DNA of 64,000 nucleotides from Siniperca chuatsi (taxonomy: Eukaryota > Chordata > Actinopteri > Centrarchiformes > Sinipercidae): positions 16,328,667 through 16,392,666 of the forward strand of contig NC_058043.1 in assembly GCF_020085105.1 (NCBI RefSeq), in the 5' to 3' direction. Every line of letters starts with the position of its first letter. Position 1 is the first letter of the stretch. Below are positions 62,581 to 64,000 of this stretch, piece by piece. Under the pieces are notes generated by a model, which saw nothing but the letters and a program-made list of their open reading frames with translations, searched no databases and was not told where the DNA came from. A program made the translations under genes and the position numbers.

Positions 62581-64000
62581 CCAAATCCATACTACATACT
62601 AATTCTATACAGCATTTACTACATACTAATCATCATAATATACTGTTTTAATAGTGAGTATACAAAAATCATCATCCTCAACTGCTTTATACTAACAGGA
62701 AATGACACAATATGTGCAACATTAGACATCCATTAAACTGCGACTTTGTAATGTCACTGTTAAATGTGAAGTTAAATTTCACAAATAGAAAGCAAAATGG
62801 CTGTCTTAAGATTGATTACTTATTTTTGCTTTCTGGAGCTGTTTCACCTCCACTAATTTATTTAGATTTTTTTTCAGATGTGAGCAGCTCCTCCATTTCC
62901 ATTATGGGAGAATAATGCATGGTATAGGCCATTGTGACCACACTATATTCTAAAAGCCTGCATAGAATTAGTATGTAGTATGCCTGGAGCTTCAGTACAG
63001 AAGCCTAGTCTTGCCTTCCCTCTAAGGTGGACAAGAATTTGCCTGCCTAAGGTTAAAAGTACATGATTCAAAAAATAGGCTGGTTTGCAACTAATTGTCT
63101 ACTTCCTACAGCCCTCCCTGTTTTCTAAGATAGAAAGTAGTCACTCTAGTTAATGACAGCTCTTTTCTAATGCAACTGTTGATGTAGTGCTGGAAAATAT
63201 TTAGGATGCAATTGTACTTTGCTTCCAAGATAATGGGGATTTAGGGCCTGTCTAGCAAACAAACAGAATTGAGTCTCATAGACTGACTTAAGACACATGC
63301 CATCTGTAATTTTGCATCTCTCAAAGATAAACTGATGACACTTGAAATAAGAATGGTTTCAAATATAAACCATGTATATGAACCTCTTTGTAAAAAGTGA
63401 GTAGTGAAAGATCTTGGAAACAGCCCTGTGTACTGTGTTTTGAGATGGTGACCATTCATTAGGCTACAGTGAAAGTTTCTCACCCAGCACAAACACCAAT
63501 AATGTTTTGTCCTTGTCTGGTTGGCTTTGGCTCTTACTATTGACTATGCTGAGATGATATTACATGCAAATAAAACAGCCTTTCTAAGCTCTAAGGAAGT
63601 TTGACAAATACTACAAATTATTGCTTTAAAACTTCACAATATAATGTGTAATATTGGACCATGGATTTCACAATTTTTTTAATGCTAGTCTGTGCATAAA
63701 TGCTTTTTGGTACATGGTATTTATTTGTTGTTGTCGTAGACAGTTCAAGTATGCCAGACAAGTGAAAAAATATTTGAGTAACAGATAGTCTTGTGGTTGA
63801 AGTAGTGTTTCCTTCTGTAGGAGAGTCCTTGAGCTACTGACTCCCCACCAGGTTTGAGGTTGCTGTTGTGTGTTTGATTCTGTAATCAGGATGCCTGCAG
63901 TATTTTCAAGCAGTCGTCACAGTAAAACATCTGGTCTTTATTTTGTTGTAATTTTTTGGGTTACGGAATGGATTTTAAAGCATTATGACCTTATTGTAAC
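62581..64000. other. AT-rich intergenic DNA at the right edge
   Basis: No coding exon, RNA gene or recognisable transposon. The minus-strand frame at 63241-63492 has no motif. Confidence 0.45.

Overview
This is a teleost fish nuclear genome window, probably from a spiny-rayed (percomorph) fish. Genes are split by short introns and sit in AT-rich DNA packed with fish-type repeats: hAT and Tc1 fragments, L2-, L1- and R4-type LINEs, tRNA-derived SINEs and simple repeats. Two genes bracket a green-opsin (RH2) cluster: the end of a synaptoporin gene on the left and a complete GABA-transporter-like gene, slc6a13, on the right. From memory, this synpr / RH2 / slc6a13 order is the usual RH2 neighbourhood in ray-finned fishes.

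Layout. 868-1845 (+): last three coding exons of synpr. 1846-7930: 3'UTR, a Rex3-like LINE tail, a possible conserved non-coding block and a hAT-type MITE. 7934-9402 (-): RH2 pseudogene 1, with exons nearly identical to the working gene. 9480-10905: tRNA-like SINE modules. 11275-13415 (-): an older RH2 pseudogene 2. 13855-15290: L2-like LINE. 16340-18768 (+): the single intact RH2 opsin (five exons, 352 residues) with a TATA box and Crx-like sites. 19440-22900: LINE and hAT DNA inside a locally triplicated repeat. 23478-24855 (-): RH2 pseudogene 3, only parts of exons 3 and 4. 25030-26390: a repeat and a Tc1 transposase fragment. 26800-32200: a repeat-poor stretch with candidate regulatory elements. 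32700-36910: repeats, including an L1 insertion with a perfect target-site duplication. 38409-48460 (-): slc6a13, 14 coding exons, 610 residues, with an R4-clade LINE in its last intron. 49500-64000: no convincing gene. It holds repeats, a probable solo LTR (59107-60348) and weak exon-like signals.

The opsin cluster works as one light-sensing locus. One E122-type (RH2A-like) green opsin survives beside three dead or dying relatives in mixed orientation. The youngest pseudogene shares almost identical exons but diverged introns with the intact gene, which points to exon-limited gene conversion across an inverted pair. The flanking genes act in synaptic vesicles (synpr) and in GABA or related amino-acid uptake (slc6a13); they are neighbours rather than pathway partners. 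I found no bacterial-type system, CRISPR array, tRNA gene or rRNA gene, and no clear undescribed system.
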